Below, in pieces: positions 1 through 9,879 of a stretch of 64,000 nucleotides of DNA. Under the pieces are notes generated by a model. That model did no database searches. It had not been told where the DNA came from and saw only the letters and a program-made list of their open reading frames with translations. Where the stretch lies: NCBI GenBank assembly GCA_012841525.1, contig DUUO01000005.1, positions 1-64,000 of the forward strand, given 5' to 3'. The position numbers were made by a program, and so were the translations under genes. Source of the stretch: Clostridiales bacterium (GTDB lineage: Bacteria > Bacillota > Clostridia > Christensenellales > DTU072). The first letter of the stretch is position 1, and each line of letters begins with the position of its first letter.

Positions 1-1
1 A

Positions 2-148
2 ATTCAAATCACTAAAGTTAATGATGTATATATGAGAAAATATGCTTTCTCAGCAAAGCAAAAACAAATCCTTGAATGCGTTGGAGTTGATGAAAAATAT
101 ATCAATAATTTGGTGTTAAAATATAACAATTTTATTGGCAAAAAATAG
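2..148 (+). CDS. 3' end of a truncated CDS (C-terminus ...RKYAFSAKQKQILECVGVDEKYINNLVLKYNNFIGKK)
   Basis: Open frame from the window edge to TAG at 146-148, followed by an intrinsic terminator. Confidence 0.5.
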   Translation: MQITKVNDVYMRKYAFSAKQKQILECVGVDEKYINNLVLKYNNFIGKK

Positions 149-210
149 TTTAGTTAAACTTTTGATTAAAAGTTAAGGAAATAACTTACTTATCAAAAAT
201 TTGCAAATAA

Positions 211-250
211 AAACTGACCTTTTGTATATTTAGGTCAGTTTGATTTTTGG
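211..250 (+). terminator. Intrinsic terminator
   Basis: AAACTGACC (211-219) / GGTCAGTTT (233-241) stem followed by a T-rich tract. Confidence 0.75.
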
Positions 251-272
251 TATTTAATCAAAATTATTTGTT

Positions 273-1028
273 TTATTTTATTATATCTCTCATATTATAT
301 AGCCCTGGTTTTTCTTTAGATAAAAATAGGGCGGCTTCAATACTTCCATTTGCAAAAATTGCTCTATCTTCTGCTTCATGTTTGAAAGTTAAAACCTCTT
401 TATCAAGTATAAACAAAACTTCATGTTTGCCAATAATTGAGCCACCGCGCACAGAATGAATGCCAAGTTCTTTTTGAGGACGTTTTCCAACAATGCCTTC
501 TCTTCCGTTTGTTACATTGCTTATTTCTGTATTATCTTCAACTGCTTTTGCAAGCATCAAGGCTGTTCCAGAGGGTGAATCAATTTTTTGATTGTGATGC
601 TGTTCAATAATTTCTATATCAGAAATAGAGCCAATGGCTTTGGATACTTGTTCAACTACAGAAATTAAGGTATTAACTCCTATCGACATATTTCCTGATT
701 TAAAAATTGGAATTGATTTTGATGCCTCTTTTATATATTTTTCATCTTTTTCATCAAAACCAGTAGTTGCAATCACTATAGGTGTTTTTGTTTTTAATGC
801 ATAGGGCAATATATCATACAATGCTTCTTTTGTAGAAAAATCAATAATGCAATCAAACTTTTCTTTTGTATCTATATCTGAAGTAGAACAATAAACAGGA
901 ATTTCAAATTTTTTGTTTTTTGCATATTTGTCAATACCAACAATATAATCAAAATAACCACTTTTTTTAGCGGAATTAATAACATTGATACCCATTCTTC
1001 CTGCTGCACCGTTAATCAATAGTCTCAT
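273..1028 (-). CDS. dapB: 4-hydroxy-tetrahydrodipicolinate reductase
   Basis: N-terminal GAAGRMG nucleotide-binding motif, EQHHNQKIDSPSGTA signature, next to dapA. Confidence 0.95.
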   Translation of the reverse strand: MRLLINGAAGRMGINVINSAKKSGYFDYIVGIDKYAKNKKFEIPVYCSTSDIDTKEKFDCIIDFSTKEALYDILPYALKTKTPIVIATTGFDEKDEKYIKEASKSIPIFKSGNMSIGVNTLISVVEQVSKAIGSISDIEIIEQHHNQKIDSPSGTALMLAKAVEDNTEISNVTNGREGIVGKRPQKELGIHSVRGGSIIGKHEVLFILDKEVLTFKHEAEDRAIFANGSIEAALFLSKEKPGLYNMRDIIK

Positions 1029-1035
1029 TATTACC

Positions 1036-1914
1036 TCACTTAATTAATCCTAATTTAATCATTTCTTCTTTTACTAAATCTTCTTTTGAGCATGGAGTCA
1101 ATGGAAGCCTTAGCTCGTTTTTACATAAATGCATTAAACTTGCTGCACATTTAATTGGAATAGGGTTAACTTCACAAAATGCAGCATGAACAAAAGGATT
1201 AACTTTGAATTGTAAATCTCTTGATTTTGCTGTGTCTCCAGTAAGAAATGATTCGACAAGATCATGCATTAATTTGGGCATTACATTTGATACAACACTA
1301 ATAACACCAATTCCACCTAAAGATAAAATAGGTAAGACAATACCATCATCACCACTATATAAATCTAGTAAACCTTTAGTTAGTCTAGCAACTTCAGTTA
1401 TTTGAGAAATATTTCCACTTGCTTCTTTAATTGCAACAACATTTTTAGAAGTTTTTGCAATATTCAATGCGGTTTCAGGATTAATATTTACTCCAGTTCT
1501 ACCTGGAACATTATACATAATTATTGGAATATTAACATTATCTGAAATTGTTTTATAATGTTCAATTAAGCCTTTTTGGGTACATTTGTTATAATATGGG
1601 GTAACAATAAGCAAGCCATCTGCACCAAGGTCTTCATTCTGAACAGAATAACTTATCGATGTATGTGTATTATTACTACCTGCACCTAAAATAACAGGAA
1701 CTTTTTTATCTACTATTTCAATAGCAGTTTTTGCTACGGCTACTCTTTCATCTCTTGATAATGTTGTTGGCTCGCCAGTTGTACCATTTACTACCAATGC
1801 ATCAACATTATTGTTTAATTGAAATTTTATTAATTTTTCTAAGGAATCAAAATCTACTTTATCATCTTTCATGGGTGTTATTAACGCCGTTGCTACACCT
1901 TTAAATATTGACAT
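1036..1914 (-). CDS. dapA: 4-hydroxy-tetrahydrodipicolinate synthase
   Basis: GTTGEPTTL, YNVPGRTG and KEASGN motifs. Confidence 0.96.
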   Translation of the reverse strand: MSIFKGVATALITPMKDDKVDFDSLEKLIKFQLNNNVDALVVNGTTGEPTTLSRDERVAVAKTAIEIVDKKVPVILGAGSNNTHTSISYSVQNEDLGADGLLIVTPYYNKCTQKGLIEHYKTISDNVNIPIIMYNVPGRTGVNINPETALNIAKTSKNVVAIKEASGNISQITEVARLTKGLLDLYSGDDGIVLPILSLGGIGVISVVSNVMPKLMHDLVESFLTGDTAKSRDLQFKVNPFVHAAFCEVNPIPIKCAASLMHLCKNELRLPLTPCSKEDLVKEEMIKLGLIK

Positions 1915-1982
1915 AATGGTCTCTCCTTATATTTTTGATGTTTAAATTTTTTGAATAATTAAATAATTTTTGTTGTTTAATA

Positions 1983-2969
1983 TTATTTGTTATGTTTCAT
2001 CATATATTCGGCTATTTGAACTGTATTTGTTGCAGCGCCTTTTCTAATATTATCGGAAACAATCCATAAATTACACCCTGATTCTACTGTATCATCTAAT
2101 CTTATTCTACCTACAAAAATTTCATCTTTATCTTCAGCGTAAATTGGCATCGGATATTCATTTTTATCCGTATCATCAATAACTACAACACCTGGCATGT
2201 TTTTTAGAGCTTCTTTAATTCCAGAAAGTGTACATGGTTTTTCAAATTCAATATTTACACTTTCAGAATGTCCATGAAATACAGGAACTCTAACTGTTGT
2301 TGCAGTAATTTTCAAAGAATAATCATTTAATATTTTTTTGGTTTCTTCTATCATTTTCAATTCTTCTTTTGTATATCCATTTGGTAAAAATGAATCAATA
2401 TGTGGAATAACATTATTTTTAATTGGATAAATAAATTTATTTGTTGTTCCATTTTCCAAATCTTTATATCCTTGTAAGCCAGCACCAGAAACTGCTTGAT
2501 AAGTGCTAAATACAACTCTTTTAATTTTATATTTATCATGTAATGCCTTTAGTGGAACAACTGCTTGTATAGTAGAGCAGTTTGGATTTGAGATTATTCC
2601 TTTATTATTAAATGCTTCTTCTCCATTTACTTCTGGAACAACTAAAGGAACATTTTTATCCATTCTCCAGCAACTAGAGTTGTCAATAACAGTTGCGCCT
2701 TCTTTAACAAAAAGAGGAGCATATTCTTTACTAATTGCACCACCTGCAGAAAATAGGGCAAAATCAATATTTTTCCCTTTAATGTTTTCTGGTGTTAATT
2801 CAATAACAGTATGTTCTTTCCCAAGAAAATCAATTTTCTTACCAGCAGATTTTGCGCTTGCAAATAAATAAAAGTTTTCTACCGGAAGTTTCCTTTCTTC
2901 CAAAACTTGCAAAAACTTATTGCCAACCATTCCAGTTGCACCTACAATTGCTAAATTATATTTTTTCAT
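1983..2969 (-). CDS. asd: Aspartate-semialdehyde dehydrogenase
   Basis: GATGMVG N-terminus, SNPNCSTIQ active-site motif. Confidence 0.96.
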   Translation of the reverse strand: MKKYNLAIVGATGMVGNKFLQVLEERKLPVENFYLFASAKSAGKKIDFLGKEHTVIELTPENIKGKNIDFALFSAGGAISKEYAPLFVKEGATVIDNSSCWRMDKNVPLVVPEVNGEEAFNNKGIISNPNCSTIQAVVPLKALHDKYKIKRVVFSTYQAVSGAGLQGYKDLENGTTNKFIYPIKNNVIPHIDSFLPNGYTKEELKMIEETKKILNDYSLKITATTVRVPVFHGHSESVNIEFEKPCTLSGIKEALKNMPGVVVIDDTDKNEYPMPIYAEDKDEIFVGRIRLDDTVESGCNLWIVSDNIRKGAATNTVQIAEYMMKHNK

Positions 2970-2982
2970 ATTTTTCTCATAT

Positions 2983-3027
2983 ATAATGCTGTTTAAATTT
3001 AATCATAAATATGATTAGCAACATTAT
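2983..3027 (-). promoter_or_regulatory. Structured leader motif, copy 1 (asd 5' UTR)
   Basis: Minus-strand ATAATGTTG-C-TAATCAT-ATTT-ATGATTA-AATTTAAA-CAGCATTAT: 9-bp outer helix with one G.U, 7-bp inner hairpin, 8-nt 3' internal strand. Confidence 0.7.
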
Positions 3028-3051
3028 GCCTTGCTTATTAGATTAATATAA

Positions 3052-3080
3052 AATATATCAAAGTCTTAATTATAAGTCAA
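3052..3080 (-). promoter_or_regulatory. Sigma-A promoter of asd
   Basis: Minus-strand TTGACT (3080-3075), 17-bp spacer, TATATT (3057-3052). Confidence 0.7.
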
Positions 3081-3123
3081 ATTTTATTAATATATTAGTA
3101 TGTTTATATTAAACTAAATTAAG

Positions 3124-3152
3124 TTTACAAAAAAGGTGGCTGTGTGTATAAT
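3124..3152 (+). promoter_or_regulatory. Sigma-A promoter of the DUF624-like gene
   Basis: TTTACA, 17-bp spacer, TATAAT. Confidence 0.7.
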
Positions 3153-3188
3153 AGCAAGTAGTTATTAACTAAAGATTAGGTATTAAAT

Positions 3189-4220
3189 ATGGCAAAAAAC
3201 AACTCTAAAATAAATGAAAAATCACTAAAAGTAAGATTGGTAAGCAATTTAGAGCTTGCTGAACAAAATAGAAATGAACCTCCAAAGGGCACATATCCAG
3301 GTGGTAGATTTAAAAGATTTTTTGATACATTCAAAGCTAATTTTCAAACCTTAATGATAGCAAATTTATGTGCATTGTTATTCATACTTCCAATTATTGC
3401 ATTAATTATGTTTTTTTCTATGGAAAGTGTTGAAAAAATTGGTTATATGATTGCAAAAATTGATGAACCTTATCTAATGGGTTCTTTCGGTGTTGGCTTA
3501 TCTTCAGGCATGACTATAGGTGAGGCAAAAAGCATATTGCTTACTAGTTATAGAGTTTTTATTAGTTCAATAGCACTTGGCTTACCGCTTGTAGGATTTG
3601 GTATTGCAGGTATTTTATCTGTGACAACAAAGTTAATTTGGGGAGAATCATTATTAATAAAAAAAGATAAACAAGGCAGGGATGTTCCAAGAGTTGCAAC
3701 TGAATTTTTTAGAGGATTAAAAAAATATTGGAAGGGAAATGTTGCAATTATGTCTGTAACTGCTGTTGTTTTTGCTGGTGTAGCAAATTTATTTTTAAAT
3801 TTTGTAAAAGCATCTTGGTTAAATAATTATAACGCTGGTGACATTGTTTCATTAGTTTTTGGAATTTTGATTACATTAGCATATTTTCCATTTTTTATTA
3901 ATATTTTACCAACAACAGTAACATATAATATGCCAGTAAAACATAAAATTAAAAATGCTTTAATTTTAACACTATCTTTTTATCTTCCTGCATTATTAGT
4001 TTTTGTTTTTTCAGCATTACCTTTTGCTTTACTCGCAGTAGGTAGAATAATGGCGCTAATTATGATGGTGTTAATTTTATCTTTTGGTATGAGCTTTGTG
4101 TGCTTAATGATAGTTAATTATAATGATTACAATCATGAAAAAATTATTGAGCCTTTATATCTTGCAAAAATGAAAGACCAAATGAAAAGAGAAAGAAGAG
4201 CTCGTAGGAAAAAGAAGTAA
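3189..4220 (+). CDS. YesL/DUF624-like multi-pass membrane protein
   Basis: Several hydrophobic helices, arrangement resembling DUF624, basic C-terminus. Confidence 0.6.
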   Translation: MAKNNSKINEKSLKVRLVSNLELAEQNRNEPPKGTYPGGRFKRFFDTFKANFQTLMIANLCALLFILPIIALIMFFSMESVEKIGYMIAKIDEPYLMGSFGVGLSSGMTIGEAKSILLTSYRVFISSIALGLPLVGFGIAGILSVTTKLIWGESLLIKKDKQGRDVPRVATEFFRGLKKYWKGNVAIMSVTAVVFAGVANLFLNFVKASWLNNYNAGDIVSLVFGILITLAYFPFFINILPTTVTYNMPVKHKIKNALILTLSFYLPALLVFVFSALPFALLAVGRIMALIMMVLILSFGMSFVCLMIVNYNDYNHEKIIEPLYLAKMKDQMKRERRARRKKK

Positions 4221-4340
4221 TAAAATTATTAAGCTGGCAAATTTATTATATAAATCTTTAGATATTTTACTATTGTCAAAAATAAGTTGTTTTTTGTTTG
4301 ATACAAATATTTTATATCTCTTTATTTTTTGGAGGAAAGC

Positions 4341-5213
4341 TTGGAAAGAAAAAGTCAAATTTATAGAGCTATCACTTTCAATGACAAAGCAAGAATTGCC
4401 GCCATTGATACTACTGATATAGTTAACAAATTAATAAAAACGCATGATTTATCACCACTTGGAGCTGCTGTTTTAGGCAGAGCAATAACAGTTGGTGCAT
4501 ATATTTCTTCTAATTTAAAAAAAGAAACTCATAAATTCAATTTAATAATTAATGGAGGTGGGCCAGCAGGGCAAGTATGTGTTGCAGGCAATGGTAATTT
4601 AGAAATTAAAGGATTTATTGAAAATCCTAAAGTCACATTGCCATATAAAAACAATAAGCTTGATGTTGGAGGTGCTGTTGGAAAAGATGGGTATATAAAT
4701 GTAATTCAAGATTTAGGATTAAAAGAACCTTATGTTGGAAACACTAAACTTGTTTCTGGAGAAATTGCAATTGATTATGCTACATATTTACTGCAAAGTT
4801 ATGGCGTAAGAAACGCGGTAATTTTAGGAGTTTTAGTTGATAAAAACGGATGTAAAGCATCTGGAGGATTAATTGTTGAATTAATGCCCGATGCAGATGA
4901 AAATCATATTGTTGTATTAGAAGACATTGTTTCATTGATGAGCAATTTTTCTGATTTGCTTAGTAAAAAATCTATAGAAGAAATTATGGATTTTTATTTC
5001 GGACACTTTGAGACAACAGTTTTATCTAAAGATGAAATAAAATTAAAATGTGATTGCGATAAAAAAATTCCTGATATTTTGAAAGGACTTGGTAAAAAAC
5101 AAATACAGGAGCTCTTAGACGAAGGTAAAGAAATAGAAATTAAATGTGATTATTGTTCAAAAATATATAAATTTAATGAAGAACAAGTAAATAAAATGTT
5201 TTATGAATGTTAA
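4341..5213 (+). CDS. hslO: Hsp33 redox-regulated chaperonin
   Basis: C-terminal CDC...CDYC zinc motif. ORF track starts at 4329, but the GGAGG ribosome-binding site (4331-4335) favours the TTG at 4341. Confidence 0.9.
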   Translation: MERKSQIYRAITFNDKARIAAIDTTDIVNKLIKTHDLSPLGAAVLGRAITVGAYISSNLKKETHKFNLIINGGGPAGQVCVAGNGNLEIKGFIENPKVTLPYKNNKLDVGGAVGKDGYINVIQDLGLKEPYVGNTKLVSGEIAIDYATYLLQSYGVRNAVILGVLVDKNGCKASGGLIVELMPDADENHIVVLEDIVSLMSNFSDLLSKKSIEEIMDFYFGHFETTVLSKDEIKLKCDCDKKIPDILKGLGKKQIQELLDEGKEIEIKCDYCSKIYKFNEEQVNKMFYEC

Positions 5214-5302
5214 AATATTAGTAGTATATTAGTCAGCTAAAGTTTAATAAAATTTTGGCGTTAAGATTTATATAATTAAAACACAAATCTATTTGAAAAA
5301 TC

Positions 5303-7048
5303 ATGGATAAAAAAGAAAACAATAATATAGAAAAATTTTATCAAAGTGCTGAAATAAGTGCTTCAATTGCTAGTGATTATATAAAAGAAAAAAAATATAC
5401 AGAAGCGGCAAGAATGCTTTGGGAAGCATATAGGTTTTCAGGAAAAAGTGAATATTTAGAAAAAATTGCTATTTTATATGGTTTTATTGATGGCGCCGAA
5501 GAAGAGGGCATCAATTTAATTGCTGACTTATACATGAATCATTTAGGCCTAAATATAAGCAAAAAAGCATTAATTTTTAATGCTTTACACTTGAAACTAA
5601 AATCTCAATTCGTTAATGAAGATGCTAGTTTTGGATTTGAAGAAGATAGCTTTGAAGATGTACTTGATGCAATAGAAGACCATCTTGGTTTTAAAATTGT
5701 AGATGATAGAAAAGAATCGTTTTATATATATGACAAAAATACTGCATATATTAATGATATTAAAGAAAGAGTTCATTTGGCTCTTGAAAATTTTGATGAA
5801 AAATCATATTTAGAAATTCAAAATGAAATTCTTGCACTAAAAGATTTTGAAGATTATGAAGAGCTTTTAAGTAATGTTATATACATTGGCTTAACTTATA
5901 ACTTTGATAAATTCATTGTGCCTTTAGTGGAAAAGTTGTTAGAGATTAATAGTTCCAGTCAATTTGGAATTTTTTCAGCAATAACAATATGTAATGAACT
6001 TAAAATGAATCCATTTAATTTTAATATCGATATGCTTGCAACAAATCTTGCCAATAAAATGATAGAAAAAAAATCTTATAATCAACTAGGGCTTCTACTT
6101 ATAAATATGCCATATGATTTATGCAAAAATGCTGTTTTAGTTGCACTTGTGGCTTTATCAAAAGTTGAAGATCTCAGTTTAAGAACTTTATATGCTGTTG
6201 CAGCACAATATATGAATGTTGGAAATTTAAATCTTGCAAGCAAATATATAGAAATAGGGCAAACAATATACCCTCGTAGTCTATTTTTTTTATATTTAAA
6301 TTGGTACAAAAAAAATTATTATAGCTTAAAAAATTTGGACTCTTTACATAACATAGAGCATATAAGCAATATTTTGTTGAAAGAATTATTTCATGAAATA
6401 GATTTGTATGATAAAGAACATTCAAAAAAAGAAAGAGATGATAACGGATCAGAAAACAGTTCAACTCATTTTCTTGATAAGTGGAGATTTCAAGAAAAGA
6501 TTTCCATTTTGCTGTTTTTGGCTCAAATTCAAGATATAAATGTATTATTTGATAGTTTGGTAGACTATGGTGATAGAAAATCATATTTTAATTTTTTAAC
6601 AAAAGAAATATCATCTGCATATCATGAATTGCCAGTGAGGATGAGCATCTTTACAGCAATTCAATATATTAACAAAGATTTTCAAAAAAAGGTATTTATA
6701 ATATCTAATAAATCAGTTTTTAGCGGAATCATTTCAACACAAGTTTTCCCAAAAGATAATCCTGATTATAAAAGGCTAAAAAAGACATATGTAGATATTG
6801 CCACAAATTTATTTTTTATCAACCTTCCAATTAAAAGAGGATTAATTAAAAAAATTATTTTAAAATTTGAAAATATTATCAAATTTAAAGAATATAATTA
6901 TAGTGATTGCATAGCAGCAATGTTAACAATATATTATGAAAAAATAAAAACTGATTCTGATATTGATTTTATTTATAGGGCATTGAGAGCAAACATTCCG
7001 AAAGTAAAAGAACTGATAAAAAATTATAAAACTTTATATGATGAGTAA
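5303..7048 (+). CDS. Helical-repeat (TPR-like) protein of unknown function
   Basis: 581 aa ORF, N-terminal segment YTEAARMLWEAYRFSGKSEYLEKIAILYG looks TPR-like. Confidence 0.6.
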   Translation: MDKKENNNIEKFYQSAEISASIASDYIKEKKYTEAARMLWEAYRFSGKSEYLEKIAILYGFIDGAEEEGINLIADLYMNHLGLNISKKALIFNALHLKLKSQFVNEDASFGFEEDSFEDVLDAIEDHLGFKIVDDRKESFYIYDKNTAYINDIKERVHLALENFDEKSYLEIQNEILALKDFEDYEELLSNVIYIGLTYNFDKFIVPLVEKLLEINSSSQFGIFSAITICNELKMNPFNFNIDMLATNLANKMIEKKSYNQLGLLLINMPYDLCKNAVLVALVALSKVEDLSLRTLYAVAAQYMNVGNLNLASKYIEIGQTIYPRSLFFLYLNWYKKNYYSLKNLDSLHNIEHISNILLKELFHEIDLYDKEHSKKERDDNGSENSSTHFLDKWRFQEKISILLFLAQIQDINVLFDSLVDYGDRKSYFNFLTKEISSAYHELPVRMSIFTAIQYINKDFQKKVFIISNKSVFSGIISTQVFPKDNPDYKRLKKTYVDIATNLFFINLPIKRGLIKKIILKFENIIKFKEYNYSDCIAAMLTIYYEKIKTDSDIDFIYRALRANIPKVKELIKNYKTLYDE

Positions 7049-7276
7049 ACGCATAAACGAGCAATCTTATTATTTTTACTTTATTTCATATTAACAAAAT
7101 GTAAAATTTCAAACGACTAAATGAATAACTTCAAGCAACTAAAGATATAATTTTGGTTAACAATATACATAACTTAAACTAATAAGACACATTACTTAAT
7201 ATAATTACTTTTTATTAATAACCATATATTTTGCTTACAAAGAAAAGTTATTACGCTAATTAATATTAACTATATT

Positions 7277-8275
7277 TTATATATGCTCATCTAATACTTT
7301 GACAGAGATTTCATCATCAAAACAATTTTCAAGTGATGGTCTTTTTTTCAATATTATATATCTTGAAAGCACTGCAATACCTAAGCTTAAAAATCCACCA
7401 GCAACAACATCAGAGAAAAAGTGTGCACCATATAATACTCTACTAATTCCTGTTAATATTGTAATTACAGCAGGGATTAACCAAAAAACCCATTTGTTCT
7501 TGTTGAATTTTTTACTAAGTCTAGGCAAAATTATTAAAGCAAAACTAACTCCTGCAGATGAAGTATGACCTGAAGGAAAAGACATAAACGCACCAGAATC
7601 AATGTTTTTGAAGATTTTTCTATATTCGGATGTGGAATATTTAGGCTTAAATATACTGTTTGGAATATACCATGGCCTAAAAGCATCTTTCCCAATCCAA
7701 TATCCAGCCAATGCTTCTTGATTGTTTTCATAGAAGCTATCCACCATAGTGCGATATCTTTGTCTTGCAAATAAAAATTTAAAAATTTGAGTTAACAATC
7801 CAGTTATAATTGCTACAATTGCGAAAAACATGAGTACGATAAAAAACTTGTCAATAAATGTGCTAGAAAGTTTAGTAAATATGTATATGTTAAAAGCAGT
7901 AAGAATAATTGAAAAAAAGACTATATAGAAATACATTAAAAATAAGTCTTTTTGAATTAGATATTTTTTAGCCCACACAAATAATGATATATAGCCAGCA
8001 AAAGTTATTATTACACCACCAATTTTTACTGCAGTTTTCCAGTTTTTATTTAGTTTTGGAAAATTTTTAACAAATATTGTTGCACCAAGTAGCGGTATAA
8101 ACAACATTGTAGGAAGTGTTCCTAAAACATTACCAAGATTTCCAAGAATTGATTTTGTATTATAAATTGCGTTACTGATTTCTAAATCTAAAAAAGCAGC
8201 AACTAACATTAGAGCAATAAACACTGTAGTTGTTATTGCAATATAAATCCATTGATTTTTTGATAGTTTTTTCAT
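7277..8275 (-). CDS. PAP2-family membrane phosphatase
   Basis: RQRYR...PSGHTSS...SRVLYGAHFFSDVVAG PAP2 motifs and TM helices. Confidence 0.88.
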   Translation of the reverse strand: MKKLSKNQWIYIAITTTVFIALMLVAAFLDLEISNAIYNTKSILGNLGNVLGTLPTMLFIPLLGATIFVKNFPKLNKNWKTAVKIGGVIITFAGYISLFVWAKKYLIQKDLFLMYFYIVFFSIILTAFNIYIFTKLSSTFIDKFFIVLMFFAIVAIITGLLTQIFKFLFARQRYRTMVDSFYENNQEALAGYWIGKDAFRPWYIPNSIFKPKYSTSEYRKIFKNIDSGAFMSFPSGHTSSAGVSFALIILPRLSKKFNKNKWVFWLIPAVITILTGISRVLYGAHFFSDVVAGGFLSLGIAVLSRYIILKKRPSLENCFDDEISVKVLDEHI

Positions 8276-8310
8276 TTTACACCTCTATTTTAATGGCTTT
8301 TGTTTTTATT

Positions 8311-9696
8311 TTAGTATGCAAGTTTTTCGTTTAAATAATTTATTAAATCATCTATTTTAACACGCTCTTGTTTCATTGAATCTCTGTCACGCACAGTTAC
8401 AGAATGATTTTCTAATGTGTCAAAATCAATTGTGACACAATATGGAGTTCCAATTTCATCTTGTCTTCTATAACGCTTTCCAATTGAACCACTTAAATCA
8501 AATGTGGAAGTAAAATGCTTACATACTTTGTTAAAAACTTCATCAGCAGCATTTGATAATTGTTTTTGTAAAGGAAGGACTGCAACTTTATATGGTGAAA
8601 GTGCGTGGTGTAATTTTAAGACAACTCTTGTATCATTATTTGGTAGAACTTCCTCTTCGTAAGCATTACATAAAAATGCTAAAACCATTCTGTCAACTCC
8701 TAATGAAGGTTCAACGCAATAGGGGATATATCTTTCATTTGTAATAGGATCAACATATTCAAATGATTTTCCAGATGCTTTAGAATGAGATTTGAGGTCG
8801 AAATCAGTTCTGTCTGCTATACCCCATAATTCGCCCCAGCCAAAAGGGAACAAAAACTCAAAATCAGTAGTTGCTACACTGTAATGTGATAATTCTTCTG
8901 GATCATGATCTCTTAATCTTAAAGATTCTTCTTTAATCCCAAGTTCAAGCAACCATTTTTTACAAAAGTCTTTCCAATAATTAAACCACTCCAAATCTGT
9001 CCCAGGTGCACAGAAAAATTCAAGTTCCATTTGCTCGAATTCTCTAGTTCTAAAAATAAAATTACCAGGAGTTATTTCATTTCTGAAACTTTTACCAATT
9101 TGTGCTATTCCAAAAGGAATTTTTGCTCTACAAGACCTTAATACATTAGCAAAATTTACAAAAATACCTTGTGCTGTTTCAGGCCTTAAATAGATTGTGT
9201 TGGTAGATTCTTCAGTAACACCTTGAAAAGTTTTAAACATTAAATTAAATTGTCTAATATTAGTATAATCAAGTGCTCCACATACAGGGCATTTTATGGA
9301 ATTCGATTTAATATATTCTTCCATTGCTTTGTTATCAAGTGATGCAATGTTCATATTAATATTTTTTTTATTATTATATTCCTCTATTAAAGTATCTGCT
9401 CTATGTCTTGAATGACATGATTTACAATCCATTAGTGGATCTGAAAAACCAGATAAATGGCCGCTTGCTTTCCAAACTTCTGGATTCATTAAAATTGCAC
9501 TGTCTAAACCATAATTTAATTTGTTTTCAGTTACAAATTTTTTCCACCAAGCTTTTTTGACATTGTTTTTTAGCTCTACACCTAGAGGACCATAATCCCA
9601 AGTATTTGCTAGTCCACCATAAATTTCACTTCCTGCAAAAATAAATCCTCTTCCTTTTGTAAGAGCAACAAGTTTTTCCATAGTAAGTTTTGACAT
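8311..9696 (-). CDS. glyS: Glycyl-tRNA synthetase (class II, alpha2 type)
   Basis: [16 protein letters not shown]-terminus, [25 protein letters not shown] motif, [14 protein letters not shown]. Confidence 0.95.
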   Translation of the reverse strand: MSKLTMEKLVALTKGRGFIFAGSEIYGGLANTWDYGPLGVELKNNVKKAWWKKFVTENKLNYGLDSAILMNPEVWKASGHLSGFSDPLMDCKSCHSRHRADTLIEEYNNKKNINMNIASLDNKAMEEYIKSNSIKCPVCGALDYTNIRQFNLMFKTFQGVTEESTNTIYLRPETAQGIFVNFANVLRSCRAKIPFGIAQIGKSFRNEITPGNFIFRTREFEQMELEFFCAPGTDLEWFNYWKDFCKKWLLELGIKEESLRLRDHDPEELSHYSVATTDFEFLFPFGWGELWGIADRTDFDLKSHSKASGKSFEYVDPITNERYIPYCVEPSLGVDRMVLAFLCNAYEEEVLPNNDTRVVLKLHHALSPYKVAVLPLQKQLSNAADEVFNKVCKHFTSTFDLSGSIGKRYRRQDEIGTPYCVTIDFDTLENHSVTVRDRDSMKQERVKIDDLINYLNEKLAY

Positions 9697-9844
9697 TATT
9701 AACTCCTCAAATTATATAAAATGTTAGATACATATTAATATTTTTGTAATTTAGTGTCAATCAATCAATATTTAAAGTGAAAAATATAACTGAAAATGAA
9801 ATTAAAAACTGATTAGATATTTTAGAAATTAATTTTGTAAATTC

Positions 9845-9873
9845 TTGTTAATGGTATGGGTATGTTGTATAAT
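9845..9873 (+). promoter_or_regulatory. Sigma-A promoter of the M16 peptidase gene
   Basis: TTGTTA, 17-bp spacer, TATAAT; predicted TSS at about 9880. Confidence 0.65.
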
Positions 9874-9879
9874 CTTTGC

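Noticed and set aside
1915-1982. AATTTAAACATC in the dapA leader resembling part of the leader motif
   Set aside because: No matching 5' arm and no inner hairpin could be found.
6174-6584. Minus-strand ORF of 136 aa inside the TPR-like gene (and similar antisense ORFs, e.g. 2503-2871, 14682-15038, 52396-52737, 60792-61133)
   Set aside because: Antisense to well-supported genes, no recognisable motifs, compositional shadow of AT-rich coding sequence.
9697-9800. T-box riboswitch in the glyS leader
   Set aside because: No T-box consensus sequence or specifier stem visible on the minus strand.
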